Source of the DNA: a virus
Virus record (IMG/VR): IMGVR_UViG_3300007540_004695
Location: 1-47,359 of that record
Strand: one strand, 5' to 3'
Length of the DNA: 47,359 bases
The notes beneath the pieces were generated by a model. It saw only the letters and a program-made list of their open reading frames with translations. It had not been told where the DNA came from and did no database searches. Shown in pieces: positions 39,658 to 47,003 of this stretch. A program made the translations under genes and the position numbers. Position 1 is the first letter of the stretch. Every line of letters begins with the position of its first letter.

Positions 39658-40134
39658 TTAAACGGAAAAACCGGATCGAGACAAATTACCGGAAAGATTA
39701 AATTTAGCGCCTTTAAACCTAGGGATACTGTATGTGAAATTGCATATATAACTATGATTACCAATATCCGGTGTTATTGTTAGGTTGATAATGTTAACTC
39801 GTGGCTCATTTGCTGCTACATTATCGATAATACCTGTACCAATAGCATCAGCTCGTTCTTCTGTTACTGGTAAGAAAAGAAGGTCACCGAAATTGATGCC
39901 GAACGTGGGATTGAGTGGCTTTTCACCCGGCGATGTTGTTATAAGATTAATGAATGCGTTTTGTATTGCCTCGACATTAACATCGTCAAGAAGGTCTCTA
40001 ACTTCTTTACCCTTATTGAGAGGGTCATTATTTGTATAACCTAAAACTAAATCTAGTCTAAGATCATTATAAATAACTTTATTCTCTTTCTGTGGTTGAG
40101 CTTGTGTTAGTATGTTTAAGTTAATCTCGGCCAT
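39658..40134 (-). CDS. gp25: Baseplate wedge subunit gp25 (GPW/gp25 family)
   Basis: A 158-residue protein. IQNAFINLITTSPGEKPLNP, then FGINFGDLLFLPV and NEPRVNIINLTITPDIGNHS, match the gp25-like fold (LL-x-T-x-x-GE-R-x-x-x-P-x-F-G). These small wedge proteins nucleate the sheath-baseplate junction. It precedes gp6 in the same direction. A TTAAATA element is about 10 bases before the ATG. Confidence 0.85.
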   Translation of the reverse strand: MAEINLNILTQAQPQKENKVIYNDLRLDLVLGYTNNDPLNKGKEVRDLLDDVNVEAIQNAFINLITTSPGEKPLNPTFGINFGDLLFLPVTEERADAIGTGIIDNVAANEPRVNIINLTITPDIGNHSYICNFTYSIPRFKGAKFNLSGNLSRSGFSV

Positions 40135-40174
40135 TGTATATATTATTTAAGCTATGGAATTATTAACTCGAAAC

Positions 40175-40182
40175 CATAAATA
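40175..40182 (+). promoter_or_regulatory. T4-like late promoter
   Basis: CATAAATA, then ATAAT (5 bases), then ATG 40188. Confidence 0.7.
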
Positions 40183-40187
40183 ATAAT

Positions 40188-40778
40188 ATGGCGAACAAAT
40201 TTCTAAATCTTATCGAAGCAACTATACAGAGAATGACTAACGGTGGTATCCTAACTGGTGATAGAGTACAGCTAGCAGATGATTACAAGTCTCATAAAGG
40301 CTTTAAAGAATTACCTAAAACAGTGCAGGACTATATTGAAAGTATCTTTAAGGATACAGACCTCAATAAGAAGGTAATTAATATTAAAACCGAATACCCT
40401 AGTTCGGCGCCAGGTAATGAAGATAACAGAGGCTCTTCGTTCATTGCTACAGTAGCTGTTGAACTTACTAACGGTCTGTATGATAATGAGAATTCAGTAT
40501 CCGTACCAATGAGTATACTAGTTGCTGACGATGGCGGCCATGGTGCTGATTTCGGAAGTGCTCCAGTACCTGACTCAGTTAAGTATGATAACAAGGTTCA
40601 AATTGATCCTGTTGAAGCTGAAGAGAATGAAGAGCAGCAGCAAACAATGACTCAACAAGGTGATAGCCTTAAAAAATCAGAGCGCTCGCTAGCTAAGAAG
40701 AACACTAAGATACCTTCAAAGCCAGCGACACCGTCTCCAGCAGTTAATGAGAACTATACTGCACAGTATATGTCCTAG
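40188..40778 (+). CDS. Conserved phage protein of unknown function
   Basis: A 196-residue soluble protein. The first ~70 residues are helical (MANKFLNLIEATIQRMTNGG; FKELPKTVQDYIESIFKDTD). The tail from about 140 is disordered, rich in Glu/Gln, then Ser/Pro/Lys (SLAKKNTKIPSKPATPSPAV). I recall similar proteins in T4-like marine phages near gp25, without known function. A late promoter argues for a virion or assembly role. Its stop shares CTAG with the convergent clamp-loader gene. Confidence 0.6.
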   Translation: MANKFLNLIEATIQRMTNGGILTGDRVQLADDYKSHKGFKELPKTVQDYIESIFKDTDLNKKVINIKTEYPSSAPGNEDNRGSSFIATVAVELTNGLYDNENSVSVPMSILVADDGGHGADFGSAPVPDSVKYDNKVQIDPVEAEENEEQQQTMTQQGDSLKKSERSLAKKNTKIPSKPATPSPAVNENYTAQYMS

Positions 40779-41689
40779 ATCTTGCTCAATGCTACCCAGC
40801 AAGCGAATGCATTAATCTCTTTGTCTAATACAAAGACATCCTTATACATATAATCACTAAGTACGAGAATATACTCTCGCTTCTTATCGTCATGCAGATT
40901 ACTTGAATATATAAAGTTTAAGTACTGCTTCATGAGATTATGGTAATCCCCCTGAAACTCGTTTTCATTCTCGATAAGATACTTACGTAGTCCAATTGCG
41001 TCGCTACTCTGTACATCATTATGAATCTTATCTACAAGCTCTCTACTATCTAAAGCGATGTCGATATTGAAACAACCATTAACACACGCCTTCTGCACTG
41101 CGTTAATAATCTTACGAATATCAGGATAGTTCTGCTTAATTGCATTTACAAAATTAGTCTTCTGATCGTCTTCAATCTTAATACCTTCAGATTTTACGAC
41201 GCTGACAATACGTTTTAGTACATCATCAAACGGAGGGTTAAGGTCAAATGACTGCGTCCGGCTCTGAATAGCAGGTATGATCTTATGCTTATAGTTTGCA
41301 GTTAGAATAAAGCGAGTCTGCCCGCTATACTCTTCCATAGTATTACGTAGAGCACGTTGACCGTCGATAGTTATACCGTCAGCCTCATCAAGTATAACTA
41401 CCTTAATACCACCAGTAAGTGACTTGGTCTGACTAAAGCCAACAACCTTTGAGCGAATAGTATCGATACCATTCTCGTCTGATGCGTTAATATACAGATA
41501 CTGACACTTTAAGATATCCTCAATGAGAATTCTAGCTAATGTAGTTTTACCAAGACCTGGTGTACCTACAAAGAGCAGATTGGGTATCTCGTCTTCAATA
41601 GATTCGAAATACTTTCTATTAGTATCCGATAAAACTAAATCAGCTAGCGTCCGTGGCCTATACTTTTCGACCCAAAGGTTGTTAAACAT
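40775..41689 (-). CDS. gp44: Sliding-clamp loader ATPase (gp44 / RFC small-subunit type)
   Basis: A 304-residue AAA+ protein. It has LWVEKYRPRTLADLVLS (5-21), Walker A GTPGLGKTT (42-50), Walker B VVILDEADG (about 97-105), sensor 1 FILTANYKHKI (about 126-136) and the SRTQSF box (about 142-147). This is the T4 gp44/RFC pattern. The complex opens the sliding clamp and loads it on primed DNA in the replisome. The start overlaps the stop of the small basic gene upstream (TAATG), suggesting coupling. No gp62 partner or clamp gene is in the window. Confidence 0.93.
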   Translation of the reverse strand: MFNNLWVEKYRPRTLADLVLSDTNRKYFESIEDEIPNLLFVGTPGLGKTTLARILIEDILKCQYLYINASDENGIDTIRSKVVGFSQTKSLTGGIKVVILDEADGITIDGQRALRNTMEEYSGQTRFILTANYKHKIIPAIQSRTQSFDLNPPFDDVLKRIVSVVKSEGIKIEDDQKTNFVNAIKQNYPDIRKIINAVQKACVNGCFNIDIALDSRELVDKIHNDVQSSDAIGLRKYLIENENEFQGDYHNLMKQYLNFIYSSNLHDDKKREYILVLSDYMYKDVFVLDKEINAFACWVALSKI

Positions 41690-41799
41690 TACTTTCTTTT
41701 CTTTTTCGGTGGTTTAGTAACAGTTACGGTTACTGTTTTACGTATCTTGGTACTACCTACCTTCTTCTCTGTTATTCTCTGTCTAGTTGTTTTGCCCAT
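41689..41799 (-). CDS. Very small basic protein coupled to the clamp loader
   Basis: ATG 41799 to TAA 41689. A 36-residue protein (MGKTTRQRITEKKVGSTKIR, then KTVTVTVTKPPKKKRK). Eleven of its residues are lysine, several at the C-terminus. Its stop overlaps the gp44 start as TAATG, and a cluster-type promoter precedes it, so it is probably a real leader gene of the clamp-loader operon. DNA or ribosome binding is a guess. Confidence 0.55.
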   Translation of the reverse strand: MGKTTRQRITEKKVGSTKIRKTVTVTVTKPPKKKRK

Positions 41800-41824
41800 A
41801 TTTTTTTATTTTTAATGTTAATCT

Positions 41825-41840
41825 ATTATAATGGTGTTCC
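41825..41840 (-). promoter_or_regulatory. GGAACAC-type promoter of the clamp-loader operon
   Basis: GGAACACCATTATAAT, with a 25-base A-rich leader to ATG 41799. It is the only copy of this motif found outside the 6-16 kb cluster. Confidence 0.7.
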
Positions 41841-41860
41841 TCCATGTTAGCTACTTTGTA

Positions 41861-42343
41861 TTACTTACCTGTTGAACCGAAGCCACCTTCACCTCGCTCA
41901 GCTACTTCAACCTCATCTGCCCACTCTACTGTAGTTACCCAATTCTTCTCTACCTTAATTTGAGCTACCTTATCTCCTACTTTATAGTTGTAGTCTTTAT
42001 TAGAGAAGTTATACATCTTTACCGCACAATCACCTCGATACCCGGTATCAATCTCACCGAGATGCGGTTGCAACCCAGCTTTAAAACCTAGACCAGACTT
42101 AGGTTTAATTACAAATCCAAAGCCGGGTGTGATATAACCGACCTTAATACCGACAGGTACTACAGCACTACCAATAGATACCTTATGATCCCAATGTGAC
42201 CGAGCACCAGGGATGGTAGTATCTTCAACTGCGAATAAATCATAGCAGTTATCGTCATTATGAGCCTTTTCAGGTAGTTTAGCGTCATCGTGAGTCTTAA
42301 CAAATTTAATCTCCGCGTCAATTTTTACATCAGTACTATTCAT
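41861..42343 (-). CDS. dut: dUTPase (dUTP diphosphatase)
   Basis: A 160-residue trimeric-type dUTPase. All five motifs are visible: NCYDLFA (motif 1), PKSGLGFKAG (motif 2), GEIDTGYRGDCAVKMYN (motif 3, with the catalytic Asp), KVGDKVAQIKV (motif 4) and RGEGGFGSTGK (motif 5). It hydrolyses dUTP to dUMP and pyrophosphate, keeping uracil out of phage DNA and feeding dTMP synthesis. Its upstream promoter is sigma70-like rather than late, which fits an early gene. Confidence 0.95.
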   Translation of the reverse strand: MNSTDVKIDAEIKFVKTHDDAKLPEKAHNDDNCYDLFAVEDTTIPGARSHWDHKVSIGSAVVPVGIKVGYITPGFGFVIKPKSGLGFKAGLQPHLGEIDTGYRGDCAVKMYNFSNKDYNYKVGDKVAQIKVEKNWVTTVEWADEVEVAERGEGGFGSTGK

Positions 42344-42351
42344 ATGTACCT

Positions 42352-42379
42352 ATTGTATATACTAATCTTGAATATTCAA
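42352..42379 (-). promoter_or_regulatory. Sigma70-like promoter of dut, overlapping a palindrome
   Basis: TTGAAT (42374-42379) and TACAAT (42352-42357), 16 bases apart; ATG 42343 is 8 bases further, so the message would be leaderless or nearly so. The -35 lies inside a perfect 14-bp palindrome (CTTGAATATTCAAG, 42367-42380). Confidence 0.5.
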
Positions 42380-42387
42380 GTGGTTAT

Positions 42388-42395
42388 ATTAAATA
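42388..42395 (+). promoter_or_regulatory. T4-like late promoter
   Basis: ATTAAATA, then CTTTT (5 bases), then ATG 42401. Confidence 0.6.
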
Positions 42396-42400
42396 CTTTT

Positions 42401-42877
42401 ATGTCAAAGGAGGAAACCAATCCAGATGTTAATGATTTACTAGATGCTCTCAAAGCGAAAGGTGATATCAAAGTTAAAGCTACTTCTAACCAGAATGAAG
42501 AATTTACACTCGAAAGAGATGATATTGAAGCTTTTATTCTGAATAATACCGGCAAGCTAATTAAAGATAGTATGTCATACATTGACGAGATTGGTGAATA
42601 TGTTTCTGCGGCACCAGATAGTAGAGATGTTGAAGCTTTAGCTAAATTAATATCATCATCAGCTACAGCACTAGACAGTCTACAAAAGATACACATCTCG
42701 AACGAGAAAAATAAAAACGCTGTCTTTATAAAGACATTGGATATCGAGAGTAAAAAGGTATTACAGCAGAGTGATCAACATCATAAAGTCCTACTCAATA
42801 GAGAAGAGTTAATGTCAAAATTAATTATAGAGGCAGAAATTGTAGATGATGTAGAATCTATCTCAACCCAGAATTAA
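42401..42877 (+). CDS. Possible small terminase subunit (gp16-like)
   Basis: A 158-residue soluble, helical protein. The start is ATG 42401 (MSKEETNPDVNDLLDALKAK) because of the late promoter; the longer frame from 42290 overlaps dut. The middle (KLIKDSMSYIDEIGEYVSAA; DVEALAKLISSSATALDSLQ) resembles the helical core of T4-like small terminase subunits, which bind DNA and regulate packaging. The similarity is of general pattern only. No large terminase is present nearby. The stop shares TTAA with the convergent gene. Confidence 0.45.
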   Translation: MSKEETNPDVNDLLDALKAKGDIKVKATSNQNEEFTLERDDIEAFILNNTGKLIKDSMSYIDEIGEYVSAAPDSRDVEALAKLISSSATALDSLQKIHISNEKNKNAVFIKTLDIESKKVLQQSDQHHKVLLNREELMSKLIIEAEIVDDVESISTQN

Positions 42878-43740
42878 CTGCCAGGTGTATATACATCATC
42901 CAGGTCAGCCTCAACATCACTAGTACCAGCATCTATCTTATTCTTTAGCATATCTAATGTAGTTGCTACACCTTCAATTGTAGTGTTATAAGCTAAATCA
43001 ATACTAGCTCTACTGAGATCTCTATCCTGCCAGTTAACCTCTTTAAAGAAGTTAATAAAGTCTGCCATATTTTTAAGCAGGGTTTTAATCTTAGCATTCA
43101 CCGGGTCCTTCAGTAAAAATAATCGATCTATATACAGATTATCATTAACTAGATTATCACCGTGCGCAGTTTTAGCAACATTTACATCCGTAGTTGCTTG
43201 TAGCCCTGCAAGGTTAGTTTTCATTAACGCATCAGTGTAGATGGAGAGTCTTATATTGTTATCTAACTGCGTCTGTGATACTTTGTTGTACAGAGACGCT
43301 GGGAGAGCGTTGGGGTAGTTAAAATATGTATCGTAGGTATCAAAGAAGGGTGACGTGCTATTATCAATGATACTAGTCTGATTAATAATGTTACCTATAT
43401 CGTCGCTGAAAGCAATTAAGTACACATTACCTGTACCTAAGCTATCAGTAATAAAACCTCTAACAGATGTCAGAAGGCTTTGATATTTTTCAATGAAATA
43501 TAATTGAAATTGCTCATTATAGCTATCGAGTTTTGAATTATTCAACTCTATATATACATTACTAATACTCTGTGCAATACTATCACTACTCTTAGCCTTC
43601 TCCAGATCTATACATGTACCTAGCTCATCTAAAAATCCTTGAAAGCTCTCGAATAGAGAGTTATTTGCCTCGTAAAAATCGACACTAGTTTGCTGGACCA
43701 TTCCTACATATTCCGGCGTTAAAGAAATTTGATTACTCAT
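42874..43740 (-). CDS. Baseplate/tail structural protein
   Basis: A 288-residue, mostly helical protein (LFESFQGFLDELGTCIDLEK; SLLTSVRGFITDSLGTGNVY). It ends the three-gene leftward operon that starts with gp53 and is joined to the previous gene by a TAATG overlap. No family recognised; the operon context indicates a baseplate or hub role. Confidence 0.55.
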   Translation of the reverse strand: MSNQISLTPEYVGMVQQTSVDFYEANNSLFESFQGFLDELGTCIDLEKAKSSDSIAQSISNVYIELNNSKLDSYNEQFQLYFIEKYQSLLTSVRGFITDSLGTGNVYLIAFSDDIGNIINQTSIIDNSTSPFFDTYDTYFNYPNALPASLYNKVSQTQLDNNIRLSIYTDALMKTNLAGLQATTDVNVAKTAHGDNLVNDNLYIDRLFLLKDPVNAKIKTLLKNMADFINFFKEVNWQDRDLSRASIDLAYNTTIEGVATTLDMLKNKIDAGTSDVEADLDDVYTPGS

Positions 43741-45278
43741 TAGGTTGTACTCTCGTTAAAGTTGGGGTTACTGAAGTGATTGGTCTTTATACCAACTATC
43801 CGTTGAATGTAGGTTGTTTCGTCAATAAATTGATGCTCTACCTCTGTTAGTAAATACATACCTAATAACTTATTATCATATTGATTCTCTATATATGCTC
43901 CTTGCCTGTCTACAGAGAAGAAAGTGCCTGTCTTTCTTAAGAGTTGACCCTTAATTATAATCTCTATAGCCATATTAGAAAACAGACTAGACTTTAATAG
44001 CTTATTAGAACCATACGACTTCCTTATCTCCGCCGATTCCCCATACTCAGAAAAATTTGACTCAAACGTTTGATTCTCTTTTTGAAGATTCGTCAAGGGC
44101 AGGTTAGGGTAAGGCTTGTTATTGTCGCCTTTAAGCGGACTTACATATATATCACTAAACTTATCACGTACCGCTTTAGCGCTACTATCCTTAACTTCTA
44201 TATTAAATCGTTTATTTTTAAAATCGTATGAATTGACAACCTGGGTCTTAATCGCTTTTTTATATTGCTCACCATCAGTATCAAAGAATTTATAATTTAA
44301 TACGTCACCCTTACTGCCAAATTCTAATGCACCTGCAGGCGCTTTTTTAGATGGTTCAATTACACTTGAATCATCGCTACCCATACCATTAATGGTAAAG
44401 TTCTCGACAAATAACTCACCGCCTACGTTTCTACTTTTTTGAAGAGCTTTACCGAATATACTCTCCGCACTCTGCAGAGTGTATTCACCAGTGTAGTTTG
44501 ATTTCTTTAAAAATGAAAAGTCATTAGATGAACTATTACTCACGTGCCGGTCTAAAAGATAATTTAAATCGTCATGAGCTGTGTTATTAATAGGGGAGGA
44601 GTAGAATAGCTTTGATGCACCAGCCTCGAACTCTGAACTATTAATAACATTTCCACCATCTAGATTTCCATTTAATATAGCTTTTATACTATCCCCTGTA
44701 GTAGCATACCTATCCTCATTATTAGATTGTGCTGCTTCAACACCTTCCGGAGATGCTAGCTTACCAGTTGAGAAAAATGCTTTCTTCTCCTTTAAAATTT
44801 CCTCATCTACATCACCGATATTAAAAAATTTACATTCGACACCATTAATAGTAGTATCACTACCTTGCTTGATAGTAAAAATATATCTGAGTCCGAATGT
44901 TGTTTTAAAGTCCTTATCATCATTAGTAAACTCTGATAATGGGCCGTCGTCTATAGGTATAATTTCAATCTGAATAAAATCTCTACCATCTCCACGGTAA
45001 GTATACCCCTTTAATGGTGCGATATCGGGTTGAAATTCACGGTCTGTAGGATCAGTTACGAATCGCTCTAGAGCAGATTGGGTATTATCGAGAGCTATAG
45101 AGCCCCTTACCCATGGGTCACGGAGATTGTCGATGAGCTTAAGTTCTTTGACTTCCTTCTTAGTTAAAGTAACCCTATCACCTTCTGGATTGAACAAAGT
45201 TACTTTAAATAGATACTTCTGTGTATCTATAATAGAGCTAAATCTCTCTTCATAAGAGGTATCGAAGTTATATCTCAT
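43740..45278 (-). CDS. Baseplate hub/tail structural protein candidate
   Basis: A 512-residue protein. It opens with DTQKYLFKVTLFNPEGDRVT and LKLIDNLRDPWVRGSIALDN, consistent with the beta-barrel of hub-like proteins (gp27/gpD type: insertion of local coordinates into a structure). The later YENQYDNKLLGMYLLTEVEH and TTYIQRIVGIKTNHF segments also fit a hub barrel. It is coupled to both neighbours by TAATG overlaps. The name is a position- and pattern-based suggestion. Confidence 0.5.
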   Translation of the reverse strand: MRYNFDTSYEERFSSIIDTQKYLFKVTLFNPEGDRVTLTKKEVKELKLIDNLRDPWVRGSIALDNTQSALERFVTDPTDREFQPDIAPLKGYTYRGDGRDFIQIEIIPIDDGPLSEFTNDDKDFKTTFGLRYIFTIKQGSDTTINGVECKFFNIGDVDEEILKEKKAFFSTGKLASPEGVEAAQSNNEDRYATTGDSIKAILNGNLDGGNVINSSEFEAGASKLFYSSPINNTAHDDLNYLLDRHVSNSSSNDFSFLKKSNYTGEYTLQSAESIFGKALQKSRNVGGELFVENFTINGMGSDDSSVIEPSKKAPAGALEFGSKGDVLNYKFFDTDGEQYKKAIKTQVVNSYDFKNKRFNIEVKDSSAKAVRDKFSDIYVSPLKGDNNKPYPNLPLTNLQKENQTFESNFSEYGESAEIRKSYGSNKLLKSSLFSNMAIEIIIKGQLLRKTGTFFSVDRQGAYIENQYDNKLLGMYLLTEVEHQFIDETTYIQRIVGIKTNHFSNPNFNESTT

Positions 45279-45646
45279 TACTGTAATTGCTGTTTTATGC
45301 TATCGATAGTAGGTTTTAAGTACTGCTTTTTAATATACTTTATACGACGACCACTTGCTATCTTAGCAGGGTTTGTGATATTATTCACTACCATAATTAG
45401 CCACCATAAGTAGGTAGTACCGTAAATTCTATAGCTTAACGTTGTAATAGGTAGAGCTTCATTGTATGCTACTGCTGTAAACAGTTCATCATCGATATCA
45501 TCAGGTAGCTTTATCTTCTTAAGAATATTATAATAGAAAAAATCTTTGTCACCTGTTTCATAGATCTTAAAGATATTCTCATACCTATACTGCTCTAGTA
45601 TAGATAGATCAGTAATATCCTCTTGAAATTTTCCAAAGTCAGCCAT
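45278..45646 (-). CDS. gp53: Baseplate wedge protein gp53-like
   Basis: A 122-residue protein. YRIYGTTYLWWLIMVVNNIT, then NPAKIASGRRIKYIKKQYL, matches the core of T4-like gp53 (Y-G-x-x-x-Y-W-W-I-I-x-x-x-N-x-I-x-D-P ... G-x-x-L-x-I-P). This small wedge protein closes the baseplate assembly. It is first in its operon with a perfect late promoter and overlaps the next gene as TAATG. Confidence 0.8.
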   Translation of the reverse strand: MADFGKFQEDITDLSILEQYRYENIFKIYETGDKDFFYYNILKKIKLPDDIDDELFTAVAYNEALPITTLSYRIYGTTYLWWLIMVVNNITNPAKIASGRRIKYIKKQYLKPTIDSIKQQLQ

Positions 45647-45651
45647 ACTAA

Positions 45652-45659
45652 TATTTATA
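45652..45659 (-). promoter_or_regulatory. T4-like late promoter of the gp53 operon
   Basis: TATAAATA, then TTAGT (5 bases), then ATG 45646. Confidence 0.75.
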
Positions 45660-45702
45660 ACAGGTTAACTCTTATATCACCTATTCAGAGTATTTATTCA
45701 CC

Positions 45703-46968
45703 TTAGGTCCGCGGCGGTAAGAGACTATCACTTGCAATGTCCTCTTTTGTCTTGTTACGTGACCTTGTAGGTAGGCCTTGTGTAGGTGCTTCTGCACCGG
45801 TACCGCTAAAGGCGTCGAAGGTACCCCGAATGGGGTCTAAAGCGGCGTTTACTGTTAGTTTCGGCTTAGCTATATTAGCATATAAAAAGTTTCTGGTTTC
45901 AGCATTTAACCCGGTAACGGATATATCAAGCTGGTATGCGTCAGGTATTATTGTCTCAATAGAAGTTGACGCAGTAGAACTACCAGGTGATTGTATAGGT
46001 ACCTCTATCGTCATTTTTCTGCGTGAGCCTACAAATTTTACACTTAATTCCGAAATATAGGCATAAGGCATAAATGCGACACCTGGCAAGTGTAACTCAT
46101 ACAGTACAGGCTGTTCAATTATACTTTTACTGACCCTACCAGGTGTGTTCTGGTAGATTAAGCCGAATAATAATTGCCAATTTCTAGAGATATCATCAAC
46201 AGATATGGTATTGAGGAGAGGTAATGTAAAACTCAAAGTCTTACCCTCATCTTTCATTTCAAATTGTTTTGCCTTTTCAATATAAGTACCTGGCTTTACT
46301 AAATTTGCGGCACCGGCAAGGCCCGATGCTAACCCAGCGAGTTTATTAGCAATTGGTGCTACGAGACCTTCATTAACCTGCCCGAAGGTGTTATTACTCT
46401 TACTAAAGGTATCATCGAGGTATGGAAAATAGTAACTAAACCCGGTATTCTCAAGGCTATATAAACCTTCATATGGTTTAAGGGCGTTGTTTTGGAAGGT
46501 CGTCAACCCACCTAACTGTGTAGCCAGGTCTGAAAATTTATCTAGTATGCCGGCAACTGACTTACCTGCCTTATCAACAACGTTAGCTAGTCCAGCTCCT
46601 AATCCCAGTGTTCCTCCCTCCTCAGTGGGCACTGGCGCGCCAACTAAACCAGCTAACGTATTACCAGCGACTTTCGCAGAATCTACAGAAGCGAGAGCAC
46701 TATACGCGAGGTTTGTGACCGTAGAGTTGAGTTTAACTCTTTTCTCAATCAATTGAAGCCGTGGTACATCGTTTCTTGAACTCTTCGGACTTACAGTCCA
46801 TGGAAAGTCATCTACGATATTAATTGGATCCGCCATTTTACCTTGAGTGTACCCATCGAGGGTAGCTAAATCGGTTAAATCACCACCAGCGGCAGCGATA
46901 CCTCCACCAGACCTTTCCAGTATGGGTAACGCTGGAGTACTACCTTCTTTAAGATGCCATAGATTCAT
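45703..46968 (-). CDS. Tail/baseplate structural protein
   Basis: A 421-residue protein. The N-terminus is polar (MNLWHLKEGSTPALPILERS). An alanine/glycine-rich hydrophobic middle (VAGNTLAGLVGAPV; NKLAGLASGLAGAANLV) precedes a beta-rich C-terminal half with LPLLNTISVDDISRNWQLLF, YQNTPGRVSKSIIEQPVLYE and HLPGVAFMPYAYISELSVKF. Similar blocks occur in structural proteins of T4-like marine phages that I cannot name. A late promoter and the gp53 neighbourhood support a tail or baseplate role. Confidence 0.6.
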   Translation of the reverse strand: MNLWHLKEGSTPALPILERSGGGIAAAGGDLTDLATLDGYTQGKMADPINIVDDFPWTVSPKSSRNDVPRLQLIEKRVKLNSTVTNLAYSALASVDSAKVAGNTLAGLVGAPVPTEEGGTLGLGAGLANVVDKAGKSVAGILDKFSDLATQLGGLTTFQNNALKPYEGLYSLENTGFSYYFPYLDDTFSKSNNTFGQVNEGLVAPIANKLAGLASGLAGAANLVKPGTYIEKAKQFEMKDEGKTLSFTLPLLNTISVDDISRNWQLLFGLIYQNTPGRVSKSIIEQPVLYELHLPGVAFMPYAYISELSVKFVGSRRKMTIEVPIQSPGSSTASTSIETIIPDAYQLDISVTGLNAETRNFLYANIAKPKLTVNAALDPIRGTFDAFSGTGAEAPTQGLPTRSRNKTKEDIASDSLLPPRT

Positions 46969-46974
46969 TATATA

Positions 46975-46982
46975 TATTTATA
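46975..46982 (-). promoter_or_regulatory. T4-like late promoter
   Basis: TATAAATA, 6 bases before ATG 46968. Confidence 0.65.
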
Positions 46983-47003
46983 TTACGCGCGCATTAATGC
47001 GGA

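Noticed and set aside
41689-41799. Eukaryotic-type nuclear localisation signal (PPKKKRK) in the 36-residue protein
   Set aside because: The resemblance is explained by lysine richness; a bacterial virus has no need of it, so no function is claimed.
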